A stretch of DNA of 64,000 bases from Stachybotrys elegans. Its lineage: Eukaryota; Ascomycota; Sordariomycetes; Hypocreales; Stachybotryaceae. Position numbers and translations under genes: made by a program. Shown here in pieces: positions 43,939 to 53,855 of the stretch; the first letter of the stretch is position 1, and the number at the start of each line of letters is the position of its first letter. The notes beneath the pieces were generated by a model, which did no database searches, was not told the DNA's origin, and was given only the letters and a program-made list of their open reading frames with translations. The stretch spans positions 1,364,001 through 1,428,000 of the forward strand of contig JAGPNK010000013.1 of the NCBI GenBank assembly GCA_020746835.1. The letters run 5' to 3'.

Positions 43939-45133
43939 ATGGTACAAGATTTGATTCAGTGCTTTATATGCCCCTCCCAATTCTCAAACTATGAGATCTG
44001 TATCCAACATTCACAATCTTATCAGGTACGAACAGAACACATCCACGGCGTCCTGGTGCTAATAGATGGCAGTTCAAAGTCATCCCGTTACTTGAAAGGG
44101 GGAAAGAGCTTGTCACGCAGGCCCTAGGCACTGAGCTTTCGACCGAAATCACGGCGCTACTTACTAGAGCGCAGATTCTTTTGCACCACGGTTCAGAATC
44201 TTTTGCATCGCTCGATGATATTAATGGCATAGTTCGACATGAAGCCAGTGGTGTGGACCAAGGCTGGGACAAAGAATCTGTGCCGGCCACGGTTCTGACA
44301 CAGCCAAATGGGCAAGTCGATGCGACGCGCCGCTCTGTCAGAATTCAATGTCCCCATAAAGACTGTGATGGTGAAGCTCAAACCTTCGCGAGAGTGCAAG
44401 AACTGGATCGGCACTATGCTCTACGTACAGTGCCCATCGTGGAATGGCGTTTCGCTCCGTCACTAATAAGCGCACAGATTATAAACAATCTGTTCAGTGC
44501 GAGGCTTGCGGTAATGCCCTTACCGCGAGAGAAGCCATAACGCATACTTGCAAGAATGCCGCGGCTTCCCAAATAATGCTTCTGAAGAAGCAGCGTAAAA
44601 GGTGGCGCAGAACATTACGCGAGGAGGTGAAGAAGGCCCAATTGTCTAAGGACTTGAGTAAGCATCTCGACCGTGGCGCAGGAGCGTTTTCATACGGAGA
44701 ACAGTCAGTACTTTCAAGCGATTATTCAAGAGACAGCATGACCACTGGCCCATTCGACCTCATATCCAGCGTTGCCGACCTTCAAGGGTCGTCACAGAGC
44801 ACTACGTTCCCTCCGCCCCAGGAAATTTCATCACTTCCGTTCATTACCACTTCTAAGCAAAGCGCTCTACCGGCTGGTATGGATGACCTTTCGATAGGTT
44901 TTCCTACTCAAGCTCCCATCTATTCTCTGGGCATCTCGGCGCGGGAGTCGGAGCAAGGGTCCGAACCTCGTCCGACCAACGCCCCCTTATACGGGGAGAG
45001 CTTACTTGCGAACTGGAATGGACAAGTTCGGTTTGGCCTCGCTGGACAGAGCGATGCCCCAATCTACCCGTCGGTATCATTTGCGCTCGCTTCATCCATG
45101 CATGGGGAGGAGTCAAGCGCCCAAGGACGGTAG
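43939..45133 (+). CDS. C2H2 zinc-finger protein
   Basis: Three exons, 43939-44025, 44073-44424 and 44478-45133, encode 364 residues. Intron 1 is 47 bp (GTACGA donor, CTAAT branch, ATGGCAG acceptor). Intron 2 is 53 bp (GTACAG donor, CACTAAT branch, CGCACAG acceptor); splicing it creates the final His of the finger IQCPHKDC...ELDRHYALH. The N-terminus CFICPSQFSNYEICIQH and a later CEACGNALTAREAITHTC are further finger-like Cys/His sets. A basic helix (KKQRKRWRRTLREEVKKAQ) follows, then a Ser/Pro-rich tail. Likely nuclear and nucleic-acid binding; target unknown. Completion of the finger by splicing supports the model. Confidence 0.75.
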
Positions 45134-45362
45134 GATGCCAGTCAATTGGGGCCAATGTAAAATGTCAAGCTGCGTCTATCTTCGATGCGCACACTACTTC
45201 CTTGAACATCACTTAGGCGTGGTAGTTCGCGTGGCGGTTGTATTCTTCAAATCGTATATAATTGTCGAGCCTTGTATGATTCGAAACGATAGTCGTCGGT
45301 CGTGTGTGATTCTATAATGGCATCAGAGGTTTGCGGTAGCGTTCGAGAAGTGAAAAACAAGC
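45134..45362. other. Convergent 3' flanks
   Basis: Short region between two convergent genes. Nothing else is visible. Confidence 0.5.
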
Positions 45363-45903
45363 TTACAACCCGCCAGCGTCCATTTGAATCGAGCTATGGG
45401 TGCACCCCCTCTTCTTCAATATAGCATCCGGGACCTCAATAAAGCCATTTGAGGCTGGAGCACCCTTCAAACGGCCCCAACCTGGGGGATCCACGTGAGA
45501 ACGTTGAGTCAACTCTGCAAGGGATCCAGGACTGAGAATGTGAATTATGATGCGATCTTTTTGGCCAGGCTCCAACGATAGGACGAAGCGGTGATGGGGA
45601 TCGGGGCCGAGAGTAGTACATAATTGCGCTTCGAGTCGGTCTAAATATGGCTCGAGGATGGATCGCACACGCTGGTTAGAGTTAGAGGGGAATATCCTTA
45701 GATGTCCTAAGGATATAGAGTCTACTAACTGGGTTTTCCATCAGTTTGGGTTTCGCAACGGCAAGGCCATCGACAGTCTCAGCAATCCCACGCTTCTCCA
45801 GCTCAGGGACCAAGCTGCCTATTGCTGCATCCTGCTCGTAGAAATATCCATGCGTCGTGAAAAAGTCGACGGGTTCACCCGCGCAAGGCGATGGTGAAGC
45901 CAT
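45363..45903 (-). CDS. Hypothetical protein, unknown family
   Basis: Exons 45903-45730 and 45671-45363, with a 58-bp intron (GTTAGT donor, CTCTAAC branch, AACCAG acceptor), give 160 residues: MASPSPCAGEPVDFFTTHGY through SILEPYLDRLEAQLCTTLG to the C-terminus. The frame is open upstream to about 46075 and reads protein-like (LTDISPPENSPILSQLSGGL), but it contains no ATG, so there may be another 5' exon. No domain is recognised. The intron signals and smooth frame suggest a real gene. Probably soluble. Confidence 0.5.
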
Positions 45904-46274
45904 CTGGCAAGCAAAAATGAACCGGGAAAGACCGCCACTTAGTTGAGAGAGGATTGGACTGTTTTCGGGAGGGGAAATATCAGTGAGGTACACGTGATGC
46001 GGCGTGGGAGCAAAAATGTTTTTCCGATGCGGTGGTCTCGCACTATAGCCTGCGAGTGCTGTCCCTTTAAAGTTCTATCGGGTTCAGGTACTGGGGTTTT
46101 CAATTAATACCACAATTTCTACCCAACGCAAACATCAGCGGATTCCATATATCCAACAAAAGCCAACAAAAGCACTTCTTTCTCTAAGGAATTTATACCG
46201 TATGAATCCTGCCCGCTCTATTGGCTTAGAAAAGATACTTACTAGCTTCTGTCAGTTGAATAAGTCGGCTGAAC
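45904..46274. other. Divergent upstream region
   Basis: Between the hypothetical minus-strand gene and the first CxxCxGxG gene. It may contain an unassigned 5' exon of the minus-strand gene and a 56-bp 5'-UTR intron of the plus-strand gene (46200-46255, GTATGA..GTCAG). Confidence 0.4.
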
Positions 46275-46484
46275 ATGACTGGGACCTGTCCCAGTTGCAA
46301 AGGCTCCGGCATGAGGGGAGACTTCATCTGTGGCAGGTGTAATGGCTCTGGGGAAATATCGGTCTTGAGCACCCAGAATCCCATACTACAACCTGTATCC
46401 GCCGTGGCTGGCTATTTTCATTTATCGTGGCTTGCGTATGGACTTCTGACTCAGGAGGAGGATGATAAAGGGCAATGCATATGA
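46275..46484 (+). CDS. Small CxxCxGxG (DnaJ-type zinc-binding) protein 1
   Basis: 69 residues from ATG 46275. The N-terminus carries two CxxCxGxG motifs, CPSCKGSG and CRCNGSG-type (CGRCNGSG), 10 residues apart. This is the pair that forms one zinc site in the cysteine-rich region of DnaJ/Hsp40 proteins and in several small disulfide or zinc chaperone-like proteins. The rest (about 40 residues) is unremarkable. It is a likely paralog of the 33-residue protein at 47325-47426. Function unknown; a metal- or client-binding role is inference. Confidence 0.6.
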   Translation: MTGTCPSCKGSGMRGDFICGRCNGSGEISVLSTQNPILQPVSAVAGYFHLSWLAYGLLTQEEDDKGQCI

Positions 46485-46576
46485 GTGTAAAAATAGATCA
46501 CCATGTTAAAACCCACTACCCTGGATGTCTAAATTCTGATGTCATAACTACCCAGATATGGCAATTCAAATCATAA

Positions 46577-46665
46577 GCTCAAGTGCCAAGGTGCCGAAGT
46601 GTCAAAGTGCCAAAGTGTCAAGGTGCCAAAGTGCCAAAGTGCCAAAGTGCCAAAGTGCCAAAACT
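46577..46665. repeat. CAAAGTGC microsatellite, locus 2
   Basis: Tandem 8-bp units (CAAAGTGC with CAAGTGCC and CGAAGTGT variants), with at least four perfect copies near 46630-46660. It makes a spurious KVPKCQSAKVPKCQ frame. Confidence 0.8.
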
Positions 46666-46835
46666 GGACTTGCAGCTCAAAGCAATCCACATGGGATCAC
46701 AATATCACGAAAGACATAGTGCTTTTATCGCAAATTGAACAGACATTCCTGAGGAGATACCGGGGATGCCAGTCACTTCTAGCATTCGTCTTATTTCCAT
46801 TCTGGAGGGTTTCTCCCATCAACCGTATGAACTAA

Positions 46836-47057
46836 ATGCAGACACCGCAGCAACTCACATCATTGAGCAAAAGGTCATCCTTCTGCAGTATTGGCGAAAT
46901 TGGATACGGAATTCAAGCGGCCAGCCCTGGCAACTTCCCTGCTCCTCCGCTGCACTCTCACACACCAACATCAGATCCCTACCCCAGCCGCAATACAATG
47001 AATCAGGCTCTGCAGCCACGTCAAGAGGGATGCTGCAATGAGGCTGCAGCTTCGTAA
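46836..47057 (+). CDS. Possible small protein, low confidence
   Basis: 73 codons: MQTPQQLTSLSKRSSF, then GIQAASPGNFPAPPLHSH and a C-terminal EGCCNEAAAS. The composition is protein-like (Pro/Ser-rich, with a terminal Cys pair suited to lipidation or metal binding). There is no known domain, and it ends about 85 bp before the TATA box of the next gene. It could equally be the last exon of a longer gene or non-coding. Confidence 0.3.
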   Translation: MQTPQQLTSLSKRSSFCSIGEIGYGIQAASPGNFPAPPLHSHTPTSDPYPSRNTMNQALQPRQEGCCNEAAAS

Positions 47058-47140
47058 ATGCAGGCTTGTCCTAAATGGTAAACGAGGGCCACGACCGTGA
47101 TTCTGCACAGAAAATAACACGATGGACTTGCTTAGCTACC

Positions 47141-47149
47141 TATATAAAG
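47141..47149 (+). promoter_or_regulatory. TATA box of the CxxCxGxG micro-protein gene
   Basis: TATATAAAG 184 bp upstream of ATG 47325. A 46-bp 5'-UTR intron (47226-47271, GTTAGT donor, CTTCAG acceptor) would bring the transcript start close to the expected distance. Confidence 0.5.
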
Positions 47150-47324
47150 ACAACCGTCCCTCTCAATCCTAGACCATTTTTTCATCCTTCTCATCATCTA
47201 ACGACGCAACAAATTTATTGAACCGGTTAGTTCCCTATACTGAGCTTTGCTGGACTCATGCCTGACTTCAGGAAATTCACAACAGACTCAAACATCTAAC
47301 ACGTACATTTCGTGAAACGAAATC

Positions 47325-47426
47325 ATGTCTTCCGAGACTTGTGGCATGTGTGGTGGATCTGGCATGGGCAGTGGCGAGGGGGCATGCTTTAAGTGCGGCG
47401 GATCAGGCACGGTGCCTAAGAAGTGA
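47325..47426 (+). CDS. 33-residue CxxCxGxG micro-protein 2
   Basis: ATG 47325 to TGA 47424-47426 encodes 33 residues with two CxxCxGxG motifs, CGMCGGSG and CFKCGGSG, 9 residues apart, and a short basic end (PKK). It is essentially a free-standing half of a DnaJ zinc-binding region. A TATA box and a probable 5'-UTR intron upstream support an expressed gene. It lies 1.05 kb from the similar protein at 46275, same strand. Too short for standard gene finders. Confidence 0.62.
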   Translation: MSSETCGMCGGSGMGSGEGACFKCGGSGTVPKK

Positions 47427-47774
47427 TACAAACCTTCTGTTCTTGTCGAGGCTCACTTCCCGGAGCCGCAATGCCCACAATGTCTTTGAGCCAAGGACCC
47501 GGCCAGCAAGACGACTAGACCAAGGGGCAATGATTTACTTTCGTCTTTCGTTGTAAGCACAATATGCTTATGACATTTCTATGGAACTTTGGTAGCTTTA
47601 CCGGCCACTCATTTACACTTTTAGAGACCATGGTCTCGCAACCAGACCCTTTATTCCTGTGCCGATTCCTTCCTAGTGATACATGTGAAAACCAAAATAG
47701 TCAGACTAATCAATACATGCACGCCCTGTACGGCCAGTCGAATGGCTTGGCATCAAGCGCGTTCTTCGAATACA
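47427..47774. other. Convergent 3' flanks
   Basis: About 350 bp between the micro-protein gene and the end of the carrier gene. Nothing else is recognisable. Confidence 0.5.
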
Positions 47775-48963
47775 TCATTGTCGCCCGCAGAGTCTTAAGA
47801 CAAACTCATACACTCCAAGTGTGATAACAGCTGAGGGAACAGAGCGGACAAGATGCGGTGTCAAGCCCCCATACAATCCGCCAATACCCTCAGTTCTCCA
47901 AACCGTTTGAAAGCAGTGAACAAGGCCTGTATACCTGGGTATACCGCTCTCCAGTGGTGCTTGGCGTAGCCTAGTCCTTACAACCTATTATCATGTCAGC
48001 TTCACCAACAAAGACAAAAACGAAGTCCAAAGCGAAGAGCGGCGGGAGTGATCAGGGTCGCGGGGGACAGACCTCATGAGGATATGTGATCAGCACGGCG
48101 GCTAGCTTTGCTGATCCAGCTGCACCGCTGGTGCTTATCCAAGTCTGAATTTCTCCTGGAGACTGACCATTGCCTCCTAATGAATAATGAATCATGACTT
48201 TCAGCCGCTCATATATAACAAGATGCATGGCTGTCTCAACAGTACCCAAATAGCTTGCGCTTAAACCACGATAGAATCCACGGATCCCTTCCGTTTGAAC
48301 GACCTGACGGAGGCAGTCAAGGCTGTTCCTATACTGTCGTATGGCGACCCCGTCTGCTTGTATTTTGGCCTTGTCGAGCTGCAGTCTTGTCTTTACCAAC
48401 CAGATAGGATTGGTTAGAGTCGCTGTTGCGATTCCAGCTACGACTGCAGCTTGCGCATGTACCACTGGGTCATTCTCGGCACGGTTAAATGCCCATGCGC
48501 CAAGGTGTTTGCAATTGCCATAGACGTAGAACTTGATAGCGGTAGCTGGGACTACACCAGCAAGACTAGGTCCCAGGCCGCGAAAGAATCCGCGCCAACC
48601 TTCATTATATCGTATCGAATGGAAGATTTGAAACGTCTCGCGAACATGGGAAAAGGTTGCCCAGAGGCGGCCACTGGGGTTGGCATGCCTAATGGAATGA
48701 ACGGTTTGCACGGGACGGCTCCCACTCTGGTAAAAATCGGATTGAAGTCTTGTTCGGAGGACATCAAGCGGCGATGTAACGACGGCGGTGACTAGACCCC
48801 CAGAGCTGCGCGCAATCAAACAAAATTAGAATAACATCTTTGTCAAATGCTGCAAAACTTACGCGCCGGCAAGAAGATGCGCCCATGGCTGTCTAGTGGG
48901 TTCCTTGTAGGTCTGGGAATGGCTTAAGATGGTGGACGATCTTGGAGCTGGTGAAGCTTCCAT
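47775..48963 (-). CDS. RIM2: Mitochondrial carrier, Rim2 / SLC25A33-36-like
   Basis: Exons 48963-48863, 48805-48073 and 47984-47775 encode 347 residues; the introns are 57 bp (GTAAGT) and 88 bp (GTCTGT, AATAG acceptor). All three mitochondrial-carrier signatures are present: SPLDVLRTRLQ, NPIWLVKTRLQLDK and YPHEVVRTRLRQAP, each followed by a GxxGxYRGL-type motif (FFRGLGPSL, FYRGLSASY, LYGGLTPHL). The Trp in the second signature (NPIW) and the long first loop fit the pyrimidine-nucleotide carrier branch, which imports pyrimidine nucleotides into the inner membrane for mtDNA maintenance. Length fits the family. The symbol follows the yeast ortholog and is assigned by similarity from memory. Confidence 0.87.
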
Positions 48964-50527
48964 AGTGATGGTGATGAAGGTCTGTGTTTTTCCCCCTTGA
49001 TCAGCAACTTCAGATGGATTGCGCCGCCTCAGCTTACATAATTCCATGTTGCAAGCAGACCCATTGCCAACCAATCAACATGCATGGCCAGTTGAGCCTA
49101 AATGCATCGAGCTGAGACCGGAAAGGCAAAACTTCGGAGAAGATGAGGAGTTCACAATTTGTCACATAGCTACACGACCCAAGCGGCTACTTTGGGGTCT
49201 AGTAACCCATACTACCCAACACAAATCTTCAGGACACGGACTGAATCCTTTAATGGCCTCATGCGCAGCCATCACGTGGCTGGGGAGGCAGACGTGAGAC
49301 TCGAAGACTCTGCAATGCTGATAGAAGGCTGGAGCGGAATTAATTCGGGAAAATGCAAAAATAGGCGCAATATTCTGACCAATAGATCGTTTTCACCCAT
49401 CCCACAGCAACTCCAATCTGATTGGAGCGCGGCGTATCCACCATTAACTAGCCGATTTGCGCTTCAGCTTGGGAGCCAACCTCCGCGATAACTGTGCTAA
49501 GTCAAACACATTTGTTTTGATGGCTCCATGGGAGGACAAGACCCCAATATAAAATCTTAATGCATAGGCAGTCTTCTTGCACACAGCTGGCTTACTTTTA
49601 CGCTCATTAAGACTTCAGCCGTATCAGACCAATAAGCGGGCAAGCTTCGCCCTCGAAGACCTCCCTGTCCAACCACAGCTGAGCGGTGTTCTCATAGTGC
49701 TACGTTAACAGTAAGGCGTGTAACGCTTCTTGATTTGACACCAACATCATAGGAGGCCGTGCTGACCAAACACGCAGTCACAGATCGTCCACAGAGTCTA
49801 AGCCAGACCACAAGCTATCCACCCAGCAGCCAAACTCAGGAGAACAATCCTTCACAATATGAGTCTATTTGCCGTATAATTGGGGAGCTTTAGCCACCAA
49901 GCAGACCGAACCGAAACGGAAAGCAATGATCGCAAAGGAAAGCGGTTTTTGCTCAGCTTTTATTACGGCAACAAGAACCAAGAGATGGCCAAGACGTATT
50001 GACACTGAATAAGCCTAGGCTTCTGATCAGAACATAATACTCGACCACCTCGCTCGTCAGATGATGCTGAAGGACGACTTACTGCAAGTATCTAGGCGGG
50101 AGTCCTCAACCCAGGCAGCCCATGAGCCACATAGCCATTATCGAGCCGTGGTGATTTCCCTTTGCTTCGCAAGCGGTGGACATGAGGCTTCTTTTCCCGG
50201 CGCCATTACACACATTACATAAATAACAGCCACAGGCTCAGGGTCAACGGATCTCGATGCAACCGTGAGATCTAAAGTTAGTCCAGCAGCCAACGAGGAG
50301 CCTGCTACATCCCCGCTTCGACTTCCTGGGAAGTCGAAGCGGGGACAGAACAGGAAGCGTAAGGAGTGCTTTGAGGCGGTGCTCGGTCCAACCATTCGCC
50401 ATCCTCAGCTGCAGCCAAGGGGTCACGAGATAAGGCATGGCCTATAAAGACAACGGCATCCCCCCAGGCTGGAGAGGGGACCGCCTTCCCCTTCTTCCCT
50501 CTTTTCATCCTCCTTCTCGAGTTCAGT
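48964..50527. other. Divergent intergenic region with a perfect hairpin
   Basis: About 1.56 kb between the carrier gene (minus) and the Ulp1-like gene (plus). Short frames only. The sole structure is the 36-bp palindrome at 50310-50345, about 180 bp before the protease start. Confidence 0.5.
50310..50345. promoter_or_regulatory. Perfect 17-bp-arm inverted repeat (hairpin)
   Basis: TCCCCGCTTCGACTTCC at 50310-50326 and its exact complement at 50329-50345 are separated by only TG. It lies in the promoter of the Ulp1-like gene. It could be a transcription-factor palindrome, a hairpin in a 5' UTR, or an artefact of element excision. Confidence 0.6.
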
Positions 50528-52934
50528 ATGACTTCTGGGCGTCGCGACACCATGTCTTCTGCCAGAGAAGAGTCACTCACAGCTCCTGAACCTCTATACA
50601 ACCAAACAAGCCAAACGCACGACCGAGAAAGATATGGTAATGTTCCATCACCATACGAAAACGACTTAAGGCAGGCAGAACCTACAGCCAGATCTTTGGC
50701 GACTCGTCTCCGCGTTCCTATTATTCTTGACAGCATCCTCCGGGCCAGAGATGAAGCTGAGAAGCTCAGCGCCGAGATCAGGTTGGCCCTGGCACCCCTC
50801 TCGAGTCTCGACAAACGTCACGTGAGGTCCTTTGCCTACAGCCTCTACCGCAACTGCGATCTGCTTGATACAGGCTTGGACGAGGCCGTTGAGAAGACTA
50901 GGATCAACTGCGAGCAGAGTGATAAGGGGCTGGACGAAACAAACGGAGTGGCGCAGTGCGATATCGGCTCTAGATGCGGTATTGAGGACTGCGATATGGA
51001 GCTCAAGGACAGCGACAGAATATCTAGCGCACGACCTTCGCAGAACGACGATAGGGCCGATACACCGCCCACGCCGTCAGTCTGTCAACGCGCAGGTGGC
51101 CGCCATTCGCCCACAATACAAGCTGAGGGGTTGAACGAGCGATTTCATGGCGCTAGCTGCACCGCAGCTTCCCCGGCAAACATTTCCAGTAACGAGAATC
51201 TCAATGGAGGTTGGGTCGACTCGGTTACTTCTGCCAGCACTCAGAGTTCTACCCTTGTGGCCAGTCCATCCAATATCACAGCCAGCATCGAAGCCATGAC
51301 TCCTGAGGCAACACCTTCTCCAACCGGTCTAAGAGGAAGCAGCAAGCAGATGGACGACTGTGAACAAGGCTGCGCATTTCTCATAAACCAAGATATTGAT
51401 GACTTCATCGACGAGAGTTACGATCAAATTCGGTCGTTCAGTCTCCCAGGAAACTCGGCGGAAACCTACAAAGCTCTCTTCAATTCCCTCACTAACAAAC
51501 TGCAAAAAGACACCACGGGATGGTCAGACGGCTCACAGTGGATTTCCCTGTTGGAGGCTGGACACAGCGAGCGAGACAAGGGTTCGATCCGCTACGCGTT
51601 AACCGCCATCGCCTTTAGCCAGTGGCATGCCTCCCAAGTACAGGTAATGTGTGGTATGCCGGCATCCACAGCAGCGAAAGAAGTCTCTGGGCGGATACTT
51701 GGGCTCAAGCCTGCAGATAATGCAGCCATGAAAAAATGGGAGCAACGTCGCAAAAGTCTCAGTACCCATTTGACTCGCGGAAGGAAGTGGCATCTGTTAG
51801 TGACTGAGCTCGGTTCTGGAATATTGCTGAAAAACGCATGGTAAGACTAAGCTATGGCTGTTAGGATATCAACTAACTGATGGCAGGCGACTTGCAAAGT
51901 CTCCGGAGCCAGCGTTGAGGAATTTGATCAAACAACTTCAGGGGACACCTAAGAAGATGGCTGTCCTAAAACTCCTGACAGACCAAATAACACTCTTTAT
52001 GGAGTCTGGAAGGACAGACCAAACGAAGTTCCGTCACGATATGGAGAAAGAGGGCTTACCAAGCCTAGAATTGGACTTGGTGGATACACGGTTCGAGCTT
52101 GGCGAACTTCTTCAGCAAGTGCAGGGCTCAAGTACTGATAGGCTTTTGGTCAAAAGTGCCAACTACAGCTTCGGCATCGACTCGCTTCGAAGGCTGGGTG
52201 CAAGACGGTGGCTGAATGACGAGGTTATTCTAGCATGCCTACATCTGTCTGACAGACTGGATTACGTTCGTGTCGGCTTCTCTATCCCCCTACACCAACA
52301 GTCTCAACCACAGAAGCCAGTACTTCGCCCATTCGAAAGAGCTGCGAAGCTGATAGCAGAGTGGCACTACGAGACAGAAACGACTGGTCCTCTGGTGTGC
52401 TTCTTCCCACTCTTCCAGCGCCAGAACCACTTTAGCCTGCTGGAGATCAACGAACGCGATATGCACCTTTATCACTATGACTCAATGAGTCAAGGAGATA
52501 ATGCTGTCGTCAAGGTTCGTATTGGGATGCAACACCGATGAAACAGGAGCTGACTTATTGACAGGCGGCGTGTGAAAAGGAGTTTCCCCAGTTTCGATAC
52601 GTGGAAGAGGTTCGTTCCAAATATCTATGGCCTGAGACTAGACCCTTGACTCACCTCACTGTAGAGCGCATTGCAGCAGGAAGATGGGCACAGTTGTGGT
52701 CTGTTTACGATTAAGCATGCTCGACACCGCATGCTAGGCCGGCATGCCGCGTCCGGTTCTGGGGATGGTTATGATTCAAGCACACTGCGCTCCGAGGTTG
52801 TAGGCCTCTTCAGGTCAGCCTGGGAAAGCGAGGCTTTGGTGGCTGCGCCCAGATTACAACGAAAAAGAAAGCTGGATAGGAGTAGTCAACCAAGCGGGGG
52901 AGAGCGAGGCACGAGAAAAAGGCTACGCGACTAG
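50528..52934 (+). CDS. Ulp1-like (C48) cysteine protease
   Basis: Four exons, 50528-51840, 51887-52514, 52565-52609 and 52665-52934, give 751 residues. Introns are 46, 50 and 55 bp; the first two have CTAAC/CTGAC branch sites. The first 430 residues are mostly disordered and Ser/Asp-rich. The protease domain occupies about 525-690: the RRWLNDEVI segment that opens Ulp1 domains, His619 in NHFSLLEI, Asp636 in YHYDSMS, and the QEDGHSCG oxyanion/nucleophile motif (Gln667, Cys673). All catalytic residues are present. Ulp1-type enzymes remove SUMO or related modifiers; this one has an unusual long N-terminus and a short Arg/Lys-rich tail (RKRKLDRSS), so it is probably nuclear. Ulp1 domains also occur in some fungal transposons, but no transposon parts lie next to it. 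Confidence 0.82.
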
Positions 52935-53034
52935 AACATGCCCACGAGGCGGGGGGCAAGCTACGACGGTACAGTACATGGATATGTTTCTAGATGTATC
53001 GCAGCGGAGCCAATCAGCGCTCATGGTGGCATTC

Positions 53035-53200
53035 AAAATAAGCTATGTGCAGTGCTTGCACCACCTCAAAGCCACAAACGGACCAATCTAGAACGCTGGA
53101 ATTGGAGCCCCACAGACATGGCATGGATGCTAATCTGGTAATTGTATCCGAATCCATTTCTGGCGCCTTGCTATCCACCCACGTTGTACTGATGAAGTTG
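53035..53200 (+). repeat. Dispersed repeat A, copy 1
   Basis: Words such as CAAAGCCACAAACGGACCAA, GGAATTGGAGCCCCA and GTATCCGAATCCATTTCTG recur with small changes in reverse complement at 61610-61790. The order relative to the neighbouring MITE differs between the two loci, so A is an independent repeat. Confidence 0.65.
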
Positions 53201-53208
53201 GATACTTA

Positions 53209-53511
53209 CTGTAGCGGCCACTTTTTGTGTCGCTGTTTTAGATGAAAGAAGGTGTTTCCGCACGGGCCAGCAATGTGGCTTGGTGTGGCTAGTACAGTAT
53301 TACAGTGCGAAGCATAGGCATTCGCATTGAAGGAGCTAAGAGCAAAAAGCCAGAATTGGACTGTGTTGGCTGGACAGAGTCCAGAAATGGACGCGTCGGT
53401 ACCTATCATCCACTTGATCCCACACTGTGTTAGCCACATTGTGGATCGGGTGATCCGTGCGGAAAGGGTGTTTAACTTGTGAATTGGCGACACAAAAAGC
53501 GGCCGCGACAG
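53209..53511 (-). mobile_element. 303-bp MITE, copy 1
   Basis: Terminal repeats CTGTAGCGGCCACTTTTTGT and, at the other end, the reverse complement of CTGTCGCGGCCGCTTTTTGT; TA flanks both sides (53207-53208 and 53512-53513). Nearly identical, in opposite orientation, to 61831-62133, which has exactly the same length. It creates a spurious frame of about 100 codons. Confidence 0.82.
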
Positions 53512-53654
53512 TACCTCCAGAATCGTATTAATGTTGATGTCCTCTCGGGATCCAATTCCGGCCCCATCCATTAGGCTAAGACTTCCTATATGCACATCTT
53601 ACTGGTGCATTTTCCCATTTCAGCGTACTGCATCATAACATTGCTCTGCTCAAA

Positions 53655-53855
53655 ATGAGTGCTGAGGCGCACGCAAGTATGAATAATAGCGTCAGCGCTC
53701 CGCCAAAGAAGCGTGACCGAACAAACGAAACCTTCACGAGAGCGGTAAGGCGCTTAGCCTTAAGGTGCGATCAATTAAGCCGCAGATATGGAGCAGACAT
53801 TCACTTCGCAATCCGACACCATCGATATTATGATTATAAATCTACATACAACTAA
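53655..53855 (+). CDS. Short MADS-like fungal protein
   Basis: 66 residues. RTNETFTRAVRRLALRCDQL, then SRRYGADIHFAIRHHRYYDY, recalls the compact MADS-type fold seen in many small unclassified fungal proteins (a basic helix, then YGADIxFxIR). The start at 53655 follows the MITE by 140 bp. It may be complete or the first exon of a longer gene. Family similarity is from memory; DNA binding is inference. Confidence 0.45.
   Translation: MSAEAHASMNNSVSAPPKKRDRTNETFTRAVRRLALRCDQLSRRYGADIHFAIRHHRYYDYKSTYN

Larger units (their letters stand above)
52935..53654. other. Repeat-bearing intergenic region
   Basis: Contains a 170-bp repeat (about 53035-53200, inverted copy at 61610-61790) and a 303-bp MITE (53209-53511). 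No gene. Confidence 0.6.

Noticed and set aside
47341..47556. 71-codon ORF overlapping the CxxCxGxG micro-protein
   Set aside because: Different frame, no motif; the 33-codon frame carries the conserved cysteine pattern and a proper ATG.
53206..53595. ORF of 129 codons on minus and its twin at 61810-62217
   Set aside because: Both lie within two copies of a 303-bp MITE; the shared frame is a by-product of element identity.
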